From: Magnetospirillum sp. ME-1 | GTDB taxonomy: Bacteria > Pseudomonadota > Alphaproteobacteria > Rhodospirillales > Magnetospirillaceae | Direction of reading: 5' to 3' | DNA length: 64,000 nt | NCBI RefSeq assembly: GCF_002105535.1 | Contig: NZ_CP015848.1 | Coordinates: forward strand, 3,762,926 to 3,826,925 | In this document: piece after piece, positions 62,969 to 64,000 of the stretch | How the letters are laid out: each line of letters starts with the position of its first letter | Numbering within the stretch: position 1 is the first letter of the stretch | Notes under the pieces: model-generated | Databases searched by the model: none | What the model was told of the DNA's origin: nothing | The model's input: only the letters and a program-made list of their open reading frames with translations | Program-made: the position numbers and the translations under genes

Positions 62969-64000
62969 ATGGCCAGAATGGCGCGTGAACCTGAGATCGT
63001 CACCCGTTATCGCCGTCTGGCGCTGGAGAATGATCCGGTCGCCCAGTTCAAGCTCGGTGATCTTTACCGTCTGGGCTACCAGGTCAAGCGGGACCTGGAC
63101 GAGGCGGTGGTATGGCTGGTGCGCTCGGCCCGCCAGGGCAACGCCGAGGCCATGGCCCTGCTGAAGAAGATGGCCGCCGAAGGGGTGGACGTGCGCCGCC
63201 GGGTCGACGATCTGCCGGGCAAGGCGCCCCATGCCGAGCGCCCCGATTACGGAACGCCCCCGGCCGAGGCCGCGTCTCCTCCGCCTCCGCCCCCGCCGGA
63301 ACCCGTTTCCGCGCCCCCTCCTACCCCCGTCCAGGCCGGTCCTAAGGTCATTGCCCTGCCCGAGATCGAGGTGGAGACCGACCCGCTGCATATCGGCGAG
63401 TTCGTCGCCGACCCGGCCCGTCTGCGCGCCGCCGCCGACAAGGGCGATACGGCGGCCATGGTGGCGCTGGGCAACGCCTACCGCGAGGGCAAGGGCGTGG
63501 CGGCCGATCCGGCCGAGGCGGTGCGCCTTTACACCCTGGCGGCCAAGGCGGGCGACGCGCGGGGCCAGTACTCGCTGGGGGTCATGTACGACCAGGGCCT
63601 GGGGGTGGCGCAAAGCAACGCCCACGCTCTGAAATGGTTCCGCGAGGCGGCCAAGCAGGGCGACGCCCAGGCCCAGTACAACCTGGGCAACATGATCCAG
63701 CAGGGGCGCGGCGTCGAATCCAGCGCCGAGGTGGCGGTCAAATGGTTCCGCCAGGCCGCCGACCAGGGCGACGCCGGGGCCATCTTCGCGCTGGGCGCCC
63801 TTTACGAATCCGGCAAGGGGGTCGAGCGGGACGAGACCCAGGCGGTGGAGCTTTACCGTCAGGCCGCCGACCAGGGCCTCGCCTCCGCCCTGCACAACCT
63901 GGCCAACATGCTGCGCCAGGGACGCGGCACCGACGCCGACCCCACCGAGGCTGCCGTGATGTGCCGCCGCGCCGCCGAGCAGGGATTGCCCGAGGCCCAG
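62969..64000 (+). CDS. Sel1-repeat protein (3' partial)
   Basis: 344 residues visible, running off the window end. An N-terminal repeat (VAQFKLGDLYRLGYQV) is followed by a Pro-rich linker (~100-118). Then come at least five Sel1-like repeats of 36 residues (AAMVALGNAYREGKGV, ARGQYSLGVMYDQGLGV, AQAQYNLGNMIQQGRGV, and so on). Sel1 proteins are helical scaffolds for protein interactions. No signal peptide is seen. An ATG at 62978 is an alternative start. It is divergent from the PPTase operon. Confidence 0.87.
   Translation, partial: MARMAREPEIVTRYRRLALENDPVAQFKLGDLYRLGYQVKRDLDEAVVWLVRSARQGNAEAMALLKKMAAEGVDVRRRVDDLPGKAPHAERPDYGTPPAEAASPPPPPPPEPVSAPPPTPVQAGPKVIALPEIEVETDPLHIGEFVADPARLRAAADKGDTAAMVALGNAYREGKGVAADPAEAVRLYTLAAKAGDARGQYSLGVMYDQGLGVAQSNAHALKWFREAAKQGDAQAQYNLGNMIQQGRGVESSAEVAVKWFRQAADQGDAGAIFALGALYESGKGVERDETQAVELYRQAADQGLASALHNLANMLRQGRGTDADPTEAAVMCRRAAEQGLPEAQ

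Overview
This is a GC-rich, gene-dense chromosomal window. It most likely comes from an alphaproteobacterium of the Rhodospirillales, and the overall character is Magnetospirillum-like. That placement is inferred from four things: a permuted two-piece tmRNA gene with the tag ANDNVALAAAA, an alpha-type SspB adaptor next to it, small alphaproteobacterial families (DUF2794, DUF3572, FlaF-like) and many c-di-GMP and two-component signalling proteins. Most of the window is housekeeping and sensory genes. I see no prophage, insertion sequence, CRISPR array, tRNA or rRNA.

Layout. 1-5.8 kb: end of an OmpA-domain protein, a guanidine-II-type riboswitch with a SugE/Gdx exporter, a Cys-rich unknown, and an overlapping minus-strand string metC / DUF1007 / NicO metal transporter. 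6-12.6 kb: a Cache-HAMP-PAS-GGDEF cyclase, then a minus-strand string of a molybdenum hydroxylase pair, cysteine synthase and mercaptopyruvate sulfurtransferase. 12.7-22.8 kb: a membrane glycosyltransferase-like protein, orphan ParA, CopD-like protein, Nudix hydrolase, TerC, SpmA/SpmB-like protein, LrgAB, SemiSWEET, pyrE and an enoyl-CoA hydratase. 22.9-29.8 kb: a large hybrid histidine kinase, an NsrR-like Rrf2 regulator, gabD and an alpha/beta hydrolase. 29.8-36.2 kb: a methyltransferase, a DctP-type binding protein beside a NitT/TauT-like ABC transporter, then folA and thyA.

36.3-45.3 kb: a GGDEF protein, ssrA, sspB, fumarase, TfoX-like and DUF983 proteins, a divergent two-component pair, small lipoproteins and a thioredoxin-fold protein. 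45.4-48.9 kb: the conserved yfgM-like / bamB / der string. 48.9-57.4 kb: a frameshifted NifX-like gene, a NarL-type regulator, several unknown small proteins, and a binding protein overlapping a GGDEF-EAL protein. 57.4-64 kb: a FlaF/DUF2934 protein, a 34-residue membrane peptide behind an FNR-like promoter, an operon of PPTase, Pls/PosA-type NRPS and ribbon-helix-helix protein, and the start of a Sel1-repeat protein.

The intergenic DNA is the less ordinary part. Six 76-107 bp imperfect palindromes with TGTCAT / ATGACA ends, plus one of another family, lie mostly between convergent genes. One supplies the start codon of folA. A separate convergent gap holds two diverged copies of a two-hairpin unit with identical 15-nt loops. 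The strongest regulatory calls are the guanidine-II-type riboswitch and the FNR-type promoter before the 34-residue peptide.
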